Source: Rugalucina vietnamica (taxonomy: Eukaryota; Mollusca; Bivalvia; Lucinida; Lucinidae). From it: 64,000 nt of DNA. The notes below the pieces were generated by a model, which saw only the letters and a list, made by a program, of their open reading frames with translations, searched no databases and was not told the origin of the DNA. Each line of letters begins with the position of its first letter. Position 1 is the first letter of the stretch. Below, piece after piece: positions 34,824-48,200 of this stretch. Both the position numbers and the translations under genes were made by a program. Location of the stretch: assembly GCA_964017185.1 (NCBI GenBank), contig OZ024874.1, forward strand, positions 21,560,457-21,624,456, in the 5' to 3' direction.

Positions 34824-35009
34824 ATAGATAATCAACTGATTTTTTCTTCAAGTGCTGTGTTTTGGCAATTAATTCATAGTTTGAGTGATCCTTCATCAGG
34901 ACCCTTTTACTCGCCTTCGGCTCGTAAGGTCCTGATGAAAGGTCATTGAAACTATATGAATTAATTTCCAAAACACAGCACTTGAAGAAACAATCAGTTG
35001 ATTATCTAT
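34824..35009. repeat. Foldback hairpin, 186 bp
   Basis: ATAGATAATCAACTGATT to TCATCAGGACC pairs with GGTCCTGATGA to AATCAGTTGATTATCTAT with a few mismatches. The centre is ACTCGCCTTCGGCTCG. Confidence 0.85.
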
Positions 35010-35231
35010 AACTTACATCGAATTCATACACGTTATTCACAGAAGTTCAAGTCGCAGATTATTCCTATTATAATATTATAATAGCTGCAATAAACTTCTG
35101 CATTTAATACGCTTTCTTCAATAAGCTGCGTAATCTTCTTTTCTATGCAGCTGTATATAATTCAACTGCGTAAAACTAGATCTACTGCGTTTTTACCCAC
35201 CCGCATAATACTCAGTAATTAGGCGACGTAG

Positions 35232-35294
<63 letters not shown>
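35232..35294. repeat. (GATA)n tract at the LINE 3 3' end
   Basis: Fifteen GATA units immediately beyond the 3' end of the minus-strand LINE. Confidence 0.95.
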
Positions 35295-35295
35295 T

Positions 35296-38200
35296 GATAG
35301 ATCTGAATAGTTTACTGGTGACACGCCAAATGACATTATTTCACAAGGGGGTTCGGATGGGGGAGAAATTAGTCCCTTGAACGCACGAGTGTAGCGAACT
35401 TGGACACACAGTCATCAGACATTTCAGCAGAGGAGATAAGTGAATCAGGGAGGTCATTCCAGTCCCTGATAGTCTGTGGAAAGAAACTACTTTTGTACGC
35501 TTCTTTGCTAGCTGAAGGTATCTGAAAAGCCAAAGAGTGTTGATTTCTACAACGCCTATTCTTTGGGATAAGGTCATCTGTGGGTATTCTGGCTTTACCC
35601 TTTAGACCTTTGTATAGCAATATAAGTCTACTATCCTTCCTCCTTTTCTTAAGAGATACCCATTTCAGTTGACCTAAAATGCCAGTCATGCTCCCAGTTT
35701 CAAAAACATAATTTCCCGTCACAAACCTTGCCGCACGATTTTGTACCTTTTCCAGTTCTTCCTGGAGGCCATGAGTGTGAGGGTCCCAAACTGAGCTTCC
35801 ATATTCCAAGACCGGCCGCATCAGTCCTTTATTGGAAAAGGTCCCTCAGGACCTTTTCCACGGTGTTTACTTTGAATATGAAGAAAATTGTATCCATGAT
35901 CGACTGCTCTCTCTCAATTACGCGTTTTGTCACATAAAGCGCTTAATAAAAACTAGTGAACCCGTCTATGTTGACTAGACAGTTCACAACAAACAATTTA
36001 ATTTATCCATTGTTGACACTCCCTGTCAAAAAGCGGTAAATACCTAGCAAGCAGTCTCGATCGTGGCGACTTCTTATCATAGCGCATCTAAGTTAAGATC
36101 GTAGATACCCTGATGAGGGGTACAGAAACTATAGGAACTCTATATGGCTGACTTAATTTAAGTCCATCACATCGGACCCATGGGTCTCTTTCCGGTAGTG
36201 TGGCTGCAAGTCAAAATTCAGAACTCTGTCACAAATTGACTGCACTGCAAAATGGTTTTCTACACTGTGACATATCGACATATTTGATTGTAATCGTGTT
36301 CTCTTTAGAATTAGCTTTGATTCTGTAACATCAGAAATTTTAGTCAATGCCTTGAGTGAGAGATACACACACTGGTCAAGAACTGAAACGTATGGGAATC
36401 GAAATTAATGACAAATCAGAGAATCAACAACACTGAAATCTAGAGAAAAGGGAAGGTCTTATATCAAACTGCTGCTGACCTTTTCATTGGTTTCTTTTTA
36501 AAGAAGCCAACTTGTAAGCTGCTTCTTTCACATCTGGGGGACAAGAATACAAATTTCTCCTTAAGAATCCGAGAGTTCTGTTAGCCTTTGTACAGACATT
36601 GGAAATATGAGTATTCCATTTCAAATCATTTGTGATAGTTACACCCAGGTATTTTATGCTTTCAACGTTTTCCAGTACTGTGCCCTCAAGGGTGTAGTTA
36701 GCCTGTATCTTACTAGACCGTTTATTTGTCAGCTGCATCATGTTGCATTTGACGGGTTGAAATCTCATTCCCCATTTCCTAGCCCAACTGCCTAAACGAT
36801 CAATGTCTCTCTGAAGTTTCAATGTATCCTCTTCATTCTTGATTTCACGATAGCAAACACAATCATCAGCAAAGAGTCTTATTTCAGACTCAATGTCTGC
36901 TGAGATGTCATTTATATACAAGGAAAACAGCAAGGGGCCGAGAACGGTGCCCTGAGGGACACCCGACACAACTGGAGCCCAATCCGATTTAATACCATTA
37001 ACCACTACCCTTTGTTATCGGAAACAAAGGAAAGCATTTATCCAATTCAGTGTTGTTCCACCTATTCCATAGCTAAACAATTTGCTTTTAAGGAGTTCAT
37101 GGGGAGGAGTATCAAAAGCCTTTTCAAAATCGAGTATAAAAGTGTCGACCTGGCCTTTTTTGTCTAAGACTTTTGCCCAGTCATTTATCACTGTAGTCAA
37201 CTGAGTTTCACAGCTATGCCATTTCCTAAATGCGTGTTGCCTGTCCGACAAGAGTTCATGTTCATCAAGATGGGCCATAATATTTGAGCATACAATATGT
37301 TCAAGAAGCTTACAAGGAATGCATGTCAAAGAAACAGGGCGGTAATTGCGGGCAAGTGACCTGTCGCCCTTCTTAAACAGGGGGCAAATATTAGCAAGAG
37401 ACCATTCTTTAGGAATTTCACCTGTATCAATTGACTGCTGGAAGATATGGGCGAATACCGGCCCTAATTCCACAGCCAATTCCTTTAGGACTCTGGGATG
37501 AAGCTCATCAGGCCCTAAGGCTTTAGACGGGTTTAGACCTTTGAGAAGTTTGGTCACCCCTTCCTTTGTGACCACAATATCATGCATGAATGGGGCAGAT
37601 CTATCCATAAGAGGGACCTGTTTGTATTCACTTTTAGTGAAAACATCCGAGAACTGACCATTAAATTCTTCCGCCTTCTCAAATTCGGATTGTGCAATTC
37701 CACTTCCATTTCTCTTTTTCAACGGGGGAATACCTTGGGTATCTTTTTTCTGACTGTTTATGTATCTGTAAAAATCTCTAGGATTAGCCTTAACATCTCC
37801 TACCAAGTTGTTCACGTAAAGATCATGCTGCTTCCTGATATCAGCTTTGATCTTTTTCCGTAAAGATTCAAATTTAGATCTAAATTTTGCACTACCAGTC
37901 TTTTTAGCTTTTGCATGAGTTGCATGTTTTCTGCGAATCTTCCTCCTTATTTCAGGGGTTATCCAAGGGTTAGAGGAAACTGAGCGACTAGTTTTTGAGG
38001 GGATATGTTTATCTGCCGATTCCTGAATAAACGATGTAATGAGATTGAAATTTTCCTGGACCGACCGAGTATCTGAGTAACCGTTGAAGTATCTTTCCTT
38101 TGCAAATTTAAGTGTTTCTGCTCTCATGGATTCATAATCACCTTTCTGATAACGATACACTTTTCTCCTAGGTTTCTTTATTGGGGGGATAGCAATTTTC

Positions 38201-38425
38201 AAAGTGCCAGAAACAATGTCATGATCACTGAGCTTATCCGGGGAATGAATGTCTGCAAACTGACCAGGAAGAGAGGTCAAAATTAAGTCCAAAGTATTTC
38301 TTTCTCTGGTGGGGAAATTGACTAATTGTTCCAAACCGTGGTCATTCATGATATCTATCAAAATCTGACCCTCCGTCTGACTCAATGATGACCCAGATTT
38401 GCTGAATCTGTCCGGCCATACAATA
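35296..38425 (-). mobile_element. LINE 3 (CR1/Jockey-type), 5' truncated, long
   Basis: Minus-strand frames at 38385-37015, 37005-36484 and 35821-35369 make one ORF2 remnant. It has the end of the endonuclease domain (DLILTSLPG, KLSDHDIV), a basic linker, RT motifs (LNPSKALGPDELHPRVLK, NYRPVSLTCI, SGVPQGTVLGPLLFSLYIND, LFADDCVCY) and the C-terminal block (YLGVTITNDLKWN, VQNRAARFV). The expected AYK-to-RPVLEYG joint is broken by an insert at about 35830-36505. A frame slip lies near 37010. The N-terminal endonuclease is missing. Not functional as it stands. Confidence 0.88.
35835..36485. mobile_element. Insertion of about 650 bp in the LINE 3 RT frame
   Basis: The inserted segment has 9-bp inverted ends GAAAAGGTC/GACCTTTTC flanked by ATTG on both sides (35831-35834 and 36486-36489). 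A further palindrome GGACCTTTTCC sits at the left end. Homology to the LINE stops within about 20 bp of these ends, so exact borders remain open. No recognisable protein. Confidence 0.5.
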
Positions 38426-38427
38426 TC

Positions 38428-39057
<630 letters not shown>

Positions 39058-39218
39058 CTGCCTTTTTTATGTTTTGTTTAGAGACATTTAAACTCATGTC
39101 GACCAAACCCCGCCCCCCCACCCCCTAGACCGCCTCCCTGCCCAGGGGGAAGAGACCAATTCAGATAGGGGCGAAACGACTTGTTATATCAATTAATGCA
39201 TTGTGGGTAACAGGTGTT

Positions 39219-39237
39219 CGCCATATTGGTGACGAAA
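39219..39237 (+). promoter_or_regulatory. YY1-like motif at the SRRM1 start
   Basis: CGCCATATTGG lies at 39219-39229, nine bases before the SRRM1 ATG. It resembles the CCATnTTGG core bound by YY1, which in many housekeeping promoters overlaps the transcription start. No TATA box is evident in the preceding 150 bp, which holds a C-rich stretch at 39105-39145. The 5' UTR may therefore be very short. This is inference from motif and position only. Confidence 0.3.
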
Positions 39238-39261
39238 ATGACGGACGCAGGGTTTTTTAAG
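39238..39261 (+). CDS. SRRM1: SRRM1 exon 1 (start codon)
   Basis: Eight codons, MTDAGFFK, end at an AAG|GTAAGA donor in phase 0. The start is chosen because DAGFF is the conserved N-terminus of the family and the next exon continues with GTSAD in frame. Confidence 0.92.
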
Positions 39262-42200
39262 GTAAGACAGTACCAAATCATAGCCGGTCGATTGGTTATT
39301 CTTCATTTTAGTCTTCGCTGATACACCAGTCTTTTTTGCATCAAGCATCATCTACATTTACTTGCGACGCGTTCGTCAAATCCAAGTTGAATGATTTCGT
39401 AAACCGCGAAAACCAATGACATTAACTTAAGATTACCTTCCGTATCCACTCAGCGGTCTGAGCAGCTAAGCAAAACATCCTAAGATTGGATCTAACTCAA
39501 TGTTTCGCTTGGCCAAATGGGAAATAGATTGGCAAATGAAATTTAATGTCATTCAGTGACTCGGCTACACCCAAGGCCAGTCTGGACGGAATATTTCCAT
39601 CGGTCTCCATACCGGAATCAAGACAATTCACCGACAAGACAACTCACCGACACGGTTTTTGAGACAATTCACCGACAGATTTTGAGACTATTCACCGACA
39701 CTTCTGAAGACAATTCACCGACACTTTTGTTCAAAGTTAATGACTTGTAACTGATGATTATCATTGGTAATCATGAGCAATTAAGGATAATTACTAGCCT
39801 GAGACCGATTATTAATTACAGATTTGATTAATATGAGGTGACTTGAAAGAACCTTAATATGTCGCTTTATTATATAAAATATCTCAAGACAACTCACCGA
39901 CATGATTTTTGAGACAATTCACCGACAGATTCTGATATTAAAATACATATGAAGGCATCTGACAAAAAATCACCGACGCGAATTTTGAGACAATTCACCG
40001 CATTATGAAAACTTGCCCATGCAACATAAGAAGATTTTTTAAGTTGTAAAAAATGAAAATTTTCAGTAGAAAAGGTTTGATATTTTTCTTATTTTTGCTC
40101 AAAACATAGATTGTAGGTACACGCCGAGGCGGTTCTAACGAGTACCCACAATCTATGTTTTGCAGCAAAAATAAGAAAAATAGGTATACCCCTGCAAACC
40201 CCATTTTTTTCTATATAAAAGTGGGGTTCAAGGGGGTATACGTACATTACACGGACATGTTTTCCTGATGGACAGATTTTGATCAGATGCACCGACAGAT
40301 TTTGATCAGATGCCTAATTCATGTGTATTTTAATATCAAAATCTGTCTGTGAATTGTCTAAGAAATCGTGTCAGTGAGTTTAATTTTATGACATTTTAAA
40401 TTTTCGTCAGGTGCCTTCATATGTATTTACGAAAATCTGTCGGTGAATTGTCTCAGAAATCATGTCAATGAAGTTTCAACACTTGTAAATACAATAGTCG
40501 ACGAATCGTTTTTAAATTGCATTTAAATTCCTATATGAAAGTCTTCCAAATTTTTGTAAATCTTTTAAATCTTAAAACTGTCGGTGAATTGTCTCAAATG
40601 AAAGTCTTTCAATTTAACTTTGTCCGTGAATGTTTCTAAATTCTTATAAATCTTTTAAATCTTAAAACTGTCAGTGAATTGTCTTTGAAATCTTAAATTG
40701 TCAGTAAATCGCCGTCTTAAATTTAAAAATGACGGTGAATTGTTAAAAACTAGTCTCTAAAATCTTAAATCTGTCCAAAATGTTAATATTACCTCGGATC
40801 CAATAAATTTGGATCCGAGATATGATTGACGGTCTTTCAAAATTCAAATATGATGATGAAATATCATAAAATAGTCTTTTAAAAGTTAAATTTGCCGGTG
40901 GACTTTCTGAAAATTTTCTATCAAATCTTAATTTTATCTGTCGGTGAATCGTCTTAAAATTGCTTTCAATTTTTATATGCCGATAAATTGCCTTAAAAAC
41001 TTTAATCTGTTGGTGAATTGTCTCAATATTTTGTCGGTGAAAACGTGATAAATTTGTCTTTGCATTAATGGGAAATGTATGATCGCCAATCAAGATCATC
41101 AGTTACAAGTCATTAACTTTGATTAAAAGTGTCGGTGAATTGTCTTCAAAAGTGTCGGTGAATTGTCTCAAAATCTGTCGGTGAATTGTCTCAAAAACCG
41201 TGTCGGTGAGTTGTCTTGTCGGTGGGTTGTCTTGTTCCCTCCATACCGACGAAAATGGGATATATTCAGACCTTGGTCCTATCTGACCTGTGAGCAGGCC
41301 TCGTGCATATCTAAAAATCATGTTAAAACTGGGTGATGTCTGATGAATAATTTTCCTCGGTCAAGAGAAAACCACTCATTCACTTTTGGTGAGGCTGCTT
41401 TAAGTAGGGATTTGCTGTACAAATGCCATTCTACTACTACTACTACGTTGATACACTAAGCTGTCATACTTGACAATTCTTTAGTGGTGCGCAAGAATGA
41501 AACTGAAAGAGAAAATAGAAAAGATAGAAGTATAAGGGGGACTGTATAACAAGTAAGCTCCCTCTTGAATGATGCCAAGGAGGGAGCCTCAGCTGCGGCT
41601 GCTGGTAATCTGTTCCAAAGCGGGATTGTCCTTGGGAAGAAGCTGTATTTGAAGCAGTCAGAGGATGTAGAGTAATGCCGGTACTTATGTTTGTGTGCTG
41701 CTCTAGTCCTGGAGTTCCCTTGTACTAGGTAGTCTTCTGGTGGAATATCTATAAGTCCATGTACGATTTTGTAGAGCACAATTAGCTGCAGTTTGCTCCG
41801 TCTTGTCTCATGTGACTCCCAGCCGAGGTAGTCTAACATGTCGGTGACACTGCTGGTGTTTCCGTATCTGCTGGTTACAAATCGTGCAGACCTGCGCTGG
41901 ACCATTTCAATCTGCTTAATCTGCTCCTTATTGTGGGGATTCCAGATTGTGCAACAGTAGTCAAGGTTGGATCGGACCATTGTGAAGTAGGCCTGGGCTT
42001 TGGTTTCCTCGCCTGCTTGCCGTAAGTTGCGTCTTAGGAAACCTAGCATACTGTTAGACTTCTTTGTGATTCTGTTGATATGGTCATTCCAGGTTAGGTT
42101 AGACTGGATATCCACCCCCAGATACTTTGATGACTGTTCCTCTGCTAGAGCTACACCCTTTAGTTGATACTGGAAGGTCCTTGGGTTTGTCTTGGGTCTG

Positions 42201-45200
42201 TAGATACGTAGAATACTACACTTCTGTGGATGAAATTCCATTCCCCAGGTTTTTTCCCATGTTGCAAGTCTATCCATTCTCTATAGTTGGTAAGACAAAG
42301 GGTTCGAAGGCTGCAATCAATAACGCTCCAAATTTTCCAAAGATAATTTTACCTATGATTCTACAGATTTGCTTAGAATCAGAATAAAAAAAGTCATGTA
42401 CTAAGCAGTCTAAGAAGACAGGGAAGTTGGGTTTGTTTGGGATAATTTTCAGGAAATCCAGGTGTTAAACAAAACAGCAGTGAAAACAAAATCATGTTTT
42501 GTTTCTTACAGGGCACTAGTGCCGACCAAGATAACCGCTTTGCGGACAAGAAAAAGAAGCTGATGAAGTCTATGAAATTTGCCGAAGCTCTTGACACAAA
42601 GGTATCTTTTTACATTTCAGAAATACAACATGTATGCATATAAATACTTGAACCTACATGTATATCACAACTATTTCATATATACAATAAGTTTGAATAA
42701 TATTATTTGAGCCACCACATGAGAAAACCAACAATCTGCATATGCCAAACTAAAGGCGCAGATCAGCTGTGCAGTGCACAGCTGATCAGCGTATTTGTTC
42801 TCACTACACAGATAGTATAATCCCTCGTCTTAAATCCGAAATTTCAAGCTTCTAGCCTGCACAGCCCTGTTTGTGTCAGACCTGTTCGGAAACCCAAATT
42901 GTTGGTTTTCTCGTGCACAAAATTATAAATGTGTCGATTTGCTGCTCAGATACTGCACATCTTGTCTTTCTAGTGTTTTTGCATAAATTGCAGTCATAGT
43001 AGGATGCCTGTCTAGCAGATTGCAAGAATTAGGCTTATTTGGTAGGACAGCACCTTCATTTCTTTATGTAGTTAAATAATGTTTATCTTGCCTTGGCATT
43101 AAATTTTGCATAACATTTGTCTTAACAGAATGAAATTTTCTACTGGATTTGTCCAGCCGCAGACCAGCACTTTTTTTGCAAAGACCTGCAGATTGCAGGG
43201 CTGCAGCTTTCTTCTGATTTGTTGTTTAAGGTTGATATGTCAAAAGTGAATGTAGACACAATGAAGCCTTGGATTGCTAACAGAATTACGGAACTGCTAG
43301 GACTTGAAGATGATGTCATCGTGGAATTTGTCTTCAATCAACTGGAAGAGAGGGTAAACAGCTGTCTTTTATAAAATTTGAATCTTTTATCGCTTAAACT
43401 AATGGTGTAGATGATACTAGAAATCAGAAAGTTTTAAAACATTTGTGATAAAATATTTTAAGATCAATTTAGTAAAATGAAGTTTATAGGGAGTGACAAT
43501 AATCAAGAAGGGTACCCTGTTTTCATGAGGATGCAATGTTAAAGTGGTGAAATAATTATGATTTGTATTTCACTCTCACATGTGAACAGAAAAGAATTAC
43601 AAGTTGTATGTAGCTGTATTAACAAAATACACAGAATGGTTAATGAAACATGTAAAATTTGTAATTTATCATGTTAAAGAGTGGGTGAATATCCGTAAGA
43701 GTCAAATTTATCTGTTGTTAAAAAATGTTAACTAGCAAACTTCTGCATTAGGATGTTTAGAACTTCAAAAAAATAATATAAGGTTTGGATTGAGAATATT
43801 ACATTTTGCTTGATATAGTGCACATTGCTTCGGTAACTGACTTGAAATTTTCACAAATCTTGAGGGGCGGAGGCTAAGCCATCCAAAACTGTTGACTTAA
43901 AGGGTCAATAAAAAGTTCAACTGGGTTATTTTCTTGTTATGGGGCTAGTGTCTTTATGCAAAATATTCCTACATGTTCACGCTTAATCTATCAACTTTCT
44001 TTGCTGAAAACAGAAATACAGAAATTAGCTTTTTTTTATAACAGAATAACCTTTAAGAGTAAAACACTATTGTATTGTTCGGTAAGTTAGTCTTGTGAAA
44101 AGCTTGGTGAATGTTGTACTTATTATTGGAATTCCTTCTTCAAGTCAGGGCTGATCATAAAATATTCGCCTTGATGAATTTACAAGCCAAAGCAAGGGTT
44201 TCCCCAAGGACCAGCAACCTCAAAGTCCTTAGCTATTTCTAAAATGTCAACGGATTTCCTGCAAGGCATGGTTTGTATACATTTATTCAAACTTTTTGTA
44301 TTGTCAGTGTTACAGTTACAATAAGTGTGTAATTGAGGGTAACTATATCATTTTGGTTCATTTTGAAGGAACAAACAATTGGGTACTAATGATTCATTGA
44401 AAAAAAAAAGCCCCCTTTAACATGTTTAGTATAATCATATTTTGGGTTCCTGTTGACTTTATCATTAATGTAAAATTTTTCACAATTTGAAATTCAGTTT
44501 TACTACAAAATGCAAATGTGAAACAACAAAAAAATTTTAATAGTACTTGCATATTTTTTACACTCATAAAAATAGTTGTACATTGTCTAAGGATTGTTTA
44601 AACTACTAATTTTGTTTTATAGCTGTAGTTTTGGAGATACTTGCTTTCAACCAAATGGGTAAGGTTATGAAAGATTGGTGTAGAAATATGGATCTTCAAA
44701 CATCTAAGTAAATGTTTAAATTCTAGGGCTTAAGGTTTATTAGGGTTTTAAGGACCTTAGAAGAGATAAATTGATATCATGTATAATACAAACCCTTGCT
44801 TTCTTTGTAAATAAAAAAACTTTGTCAGGGGATGAGGGGAGTCTGGAAATTCAGTGGCTGTTCTATCATGGCTCCCAAAATTTATTATTTTGCTAAATGT
44901 CTATAGTAAATAGCCTCATTATAAAACAGTTCTCTTATAACACAGCCTGCTTTTTTGGACCACAAAGATAATGTTATAATGAGGTTGGCCTATAGATCAT
45001 TCTCTTTCCTCAATTATAATAAACAGTCTTCTTATTTCCATGCAATTTGCTTGACCCAGTGTATTGTTAATATATTCATGTGAGGAATTAGAAATAAAAC
45101 CTGGATTTTTCTATTGATTTTAGTCATTGCATTTTATTGGCATTCAAGGCTATAAATCATGATTTAGAATAGAAGCCTTAGGTTTGAATAAATGCAAGTA

Positions 45201-48200
45201 CATGTAACTAACAGCATTAATGAAAAGGTTAAAACTAGGAACAAACATGCTATAATTTCCTGACTTCATAGATTCAATATTGAAGCAATTTACAGCAGAC
45301 AGAATATCCTTAGTTGGAACAGTGTGATATTATAATACCATGTTCATTTGTTGAGTGCCTCAAAAATGCTCAATAAATTTTCGCTATTGGCAAAATACTA
45401 GTATCCCTGTCAGCCAGTGTGTGATTATGCACAGGTTGTTTGGAAAAGATGTTTATGTGCACTTATTAGTACATGTGTGCTAATTAGAATGAATACAGTA
45501 ATGATAATGATACAGTCTATTTAAAGAGGAGCCCAGGCTCCAAGGTTATAAAACTTTTCATGCACAGCTTAAATGAGACCAAAATATATCCTTCTCGTAA
45601 ATGTTAAAATGCCAACAATTGTTTAGTGATCTGGTGGCTTTGGTGATCTGAAACTGCAATGTCAATTTATTTGGGCTATTTTAGTATTTATGAGCAGTTT
45701 ACATTTCATGCTGAAACTGCAATGTCAATTTATTTGGGCTATTTTAGTATTTATGAGCAGTTTGCATTTCATGCTCAGCTGAGTTGACCATGAAAATATT
45801 TTTATAGCCTCGGGACCTGGTTCAGGTTGCCTTTATCTCTCTCCCTCTTTTTATTCGTCCCTTTGGTCCTGAAAATATCAGCTTGCATGTAAATAATGTG
45901 GTATCAAAGTATGTAATGGTATGTAAGTCCAATGTTTAACTTGTTCTTCAAAGAGAAAGAACACCACAATGTCAAAAGCAAAAAAGTTAAATGAAGAAAA
46001 AAAATGTAACAACAATATGGACATTAAACTGGCTAAAATATATATTTCTGTGATATTGTCAATCTGAGGGAACATGTTAATCTGGGATCTTCCCCTGTGC
46101 TTTCTGTCTCCAGTTCCCTGACTCTAAAGAGATGCAGATCAACTTGACAGGCTTTCTGAACCCTAAAAATGCGAGAATTTTCATGGGTGAGCTATGGGAG
46201 TTACTCTGCAGTGCTCAGGAGAATATCGGGGGAATACCAGCCAAGTTTGTTGAACAGAAGAAAGAGGAAATAAAAAAGAGACAGGTAAACTTGTGAACCT
46301 TTTGATCAATGCAGATAAAAAATGAGAAAAATGCAGTATGACTTATCCATCCCAACACAACTGAAAATTGTTGACGGGGTTGTCAAACCACAACTAAAAC
46401 AAACAATCCAAGATTTAGATTTTGCATTCTAATATAGCTCCTCTCCAGTACAGGGATCGATTGAATAATTAGTGTGTGATGGCCTAAAAGTAGTGTGTTA
46501 TATCCTAGAGCTAGAGGTCGGGGTTCAAACTCGTGCCAAATTGTGTGAAGACGTTATTTCCCCACAGTATTAGTTGATACATTAGAAGTTTTGGCCTATC
46601 CCAACATAACTGGAAAATTATTGACTGGATGTAAAGAATCATATAAAATTTGTGATAGTATTCAAGACTTCGTATACATACAAGATCTTGAATACTATCA
46701 TTTATGAATTTTATGTTTTGGGGAGCACACTACAGTGGCCTGATGGTAGAGCATCAGATTGCGAAATGAGAGGTCATGGGTTTGATCCCCAAGATACTGG
46801 TGAATACCGTGAAAGCAGTGGCTCCATTTTTACATGACTAATAATTGTTGAATTGGTCATTAAGCCTCAATTCAAACAAAAATATGAGCCGCCTCGTGAC
46901 AAAACCAACAATGTGGTTTCCAACATGTCCGACATAAATCTGGTTGTACAGTCACAGAAGCAGGCTAGAAGCTTGAAATTTCGGATTTAAATAGACGAGG
47001 AATTGTACTATCCATGTAGCGAAAACAAAGGCGCTGATCAGCTGTGCAGTTACTGCACAGCTGATCTGCGTCTTTGTTTTCGCATAGGTAATAATCCCGT
47101 TTCTCATGACGGCTCATTATTTTGTAGGCTGAGCAGGAGAGAATAGCCGCCAGTCTGAAGGTGTCTGAGGAACAGATCAGGAATGCCATCATGAGGGAGA
47201 GGGAAGAGGCTGATAGGAGTGATAAAAGGTCAGTTTAACAGCAAGTTCGGGGTTTTAGAACATACACAACTAATGTTTGCAGTAATCGCCTAAAAATTTA
47301 TCTTCGCAAAGAAATCAAGTTCATGATTGTTTCTTTGTATTGTTCCTACAGTAGCATGTTAGCTGTGGGGTCTGCAAGATTGAATTTTTCTTGCAAGAAA
47401 TTCAAATTTATGTTTTTGTATGTCTACAGGACCCAGAGTGTCCAACTTGTTTATACCCTGGAATAAATGGCTCCATTGCTATCATAATATGATTGAAAAA
47501 TTGTCAACTGGTATATTTCAAACCAAATAAACATAGTGACCAAGTGGTAGAGCACCATAATTCAAATCAAGGGGTCCTGGGTTAGAATCCCAAAGCAAGA
47601 CATTAACTCCTACTGGTTTATACCCAGGAAGCTGTGTCTATGTCTCAACATGACTGAAATATTATTCCATGTATTAACACAGTTCAAAAACCAAATAAGC
47701 TGTTTGTCTTTATTTTTATAGAAGGCGTTCCAGCAGCACCTCCCCTAGGAGACGAAGGGACAGATCTAGGTCACCGAGACGGAGAAAAGATTCACCACGG
47801 AAACGTAGGGAAAGAAGTTCCTCTAAATCGCCCAATAGAAGATATGGAAAATCCAGGTCGGGAACCCCGGCAGCTGAGGGAGCTGGAGATGCAGAACCAG
47901 TCAGGAATGGGGAAGAGTAAGATATTTTTTTAATACTTTTGAATTCTTAATATACTGTAATATTAACAAGGACTTTGAATTTGCAAGGCATCAACTTTGC
48001 AAATATTTACGAAAATTAACTTCTTGTAAACTTTTCGAAACTAACAGTATCATATTAACACAAGAAAAAAAAAGAAAGCATGTAATCATATTTTCAGTGT
48101 TCTCCAAAAATCTTAGAAAGAAGTCTAAGATATGCCGTGAAAAAGCAGTTCTGCTTATTTCATTGTCTGTCCCTTGCCATGGGGCCAGGTATTTGGTTGT

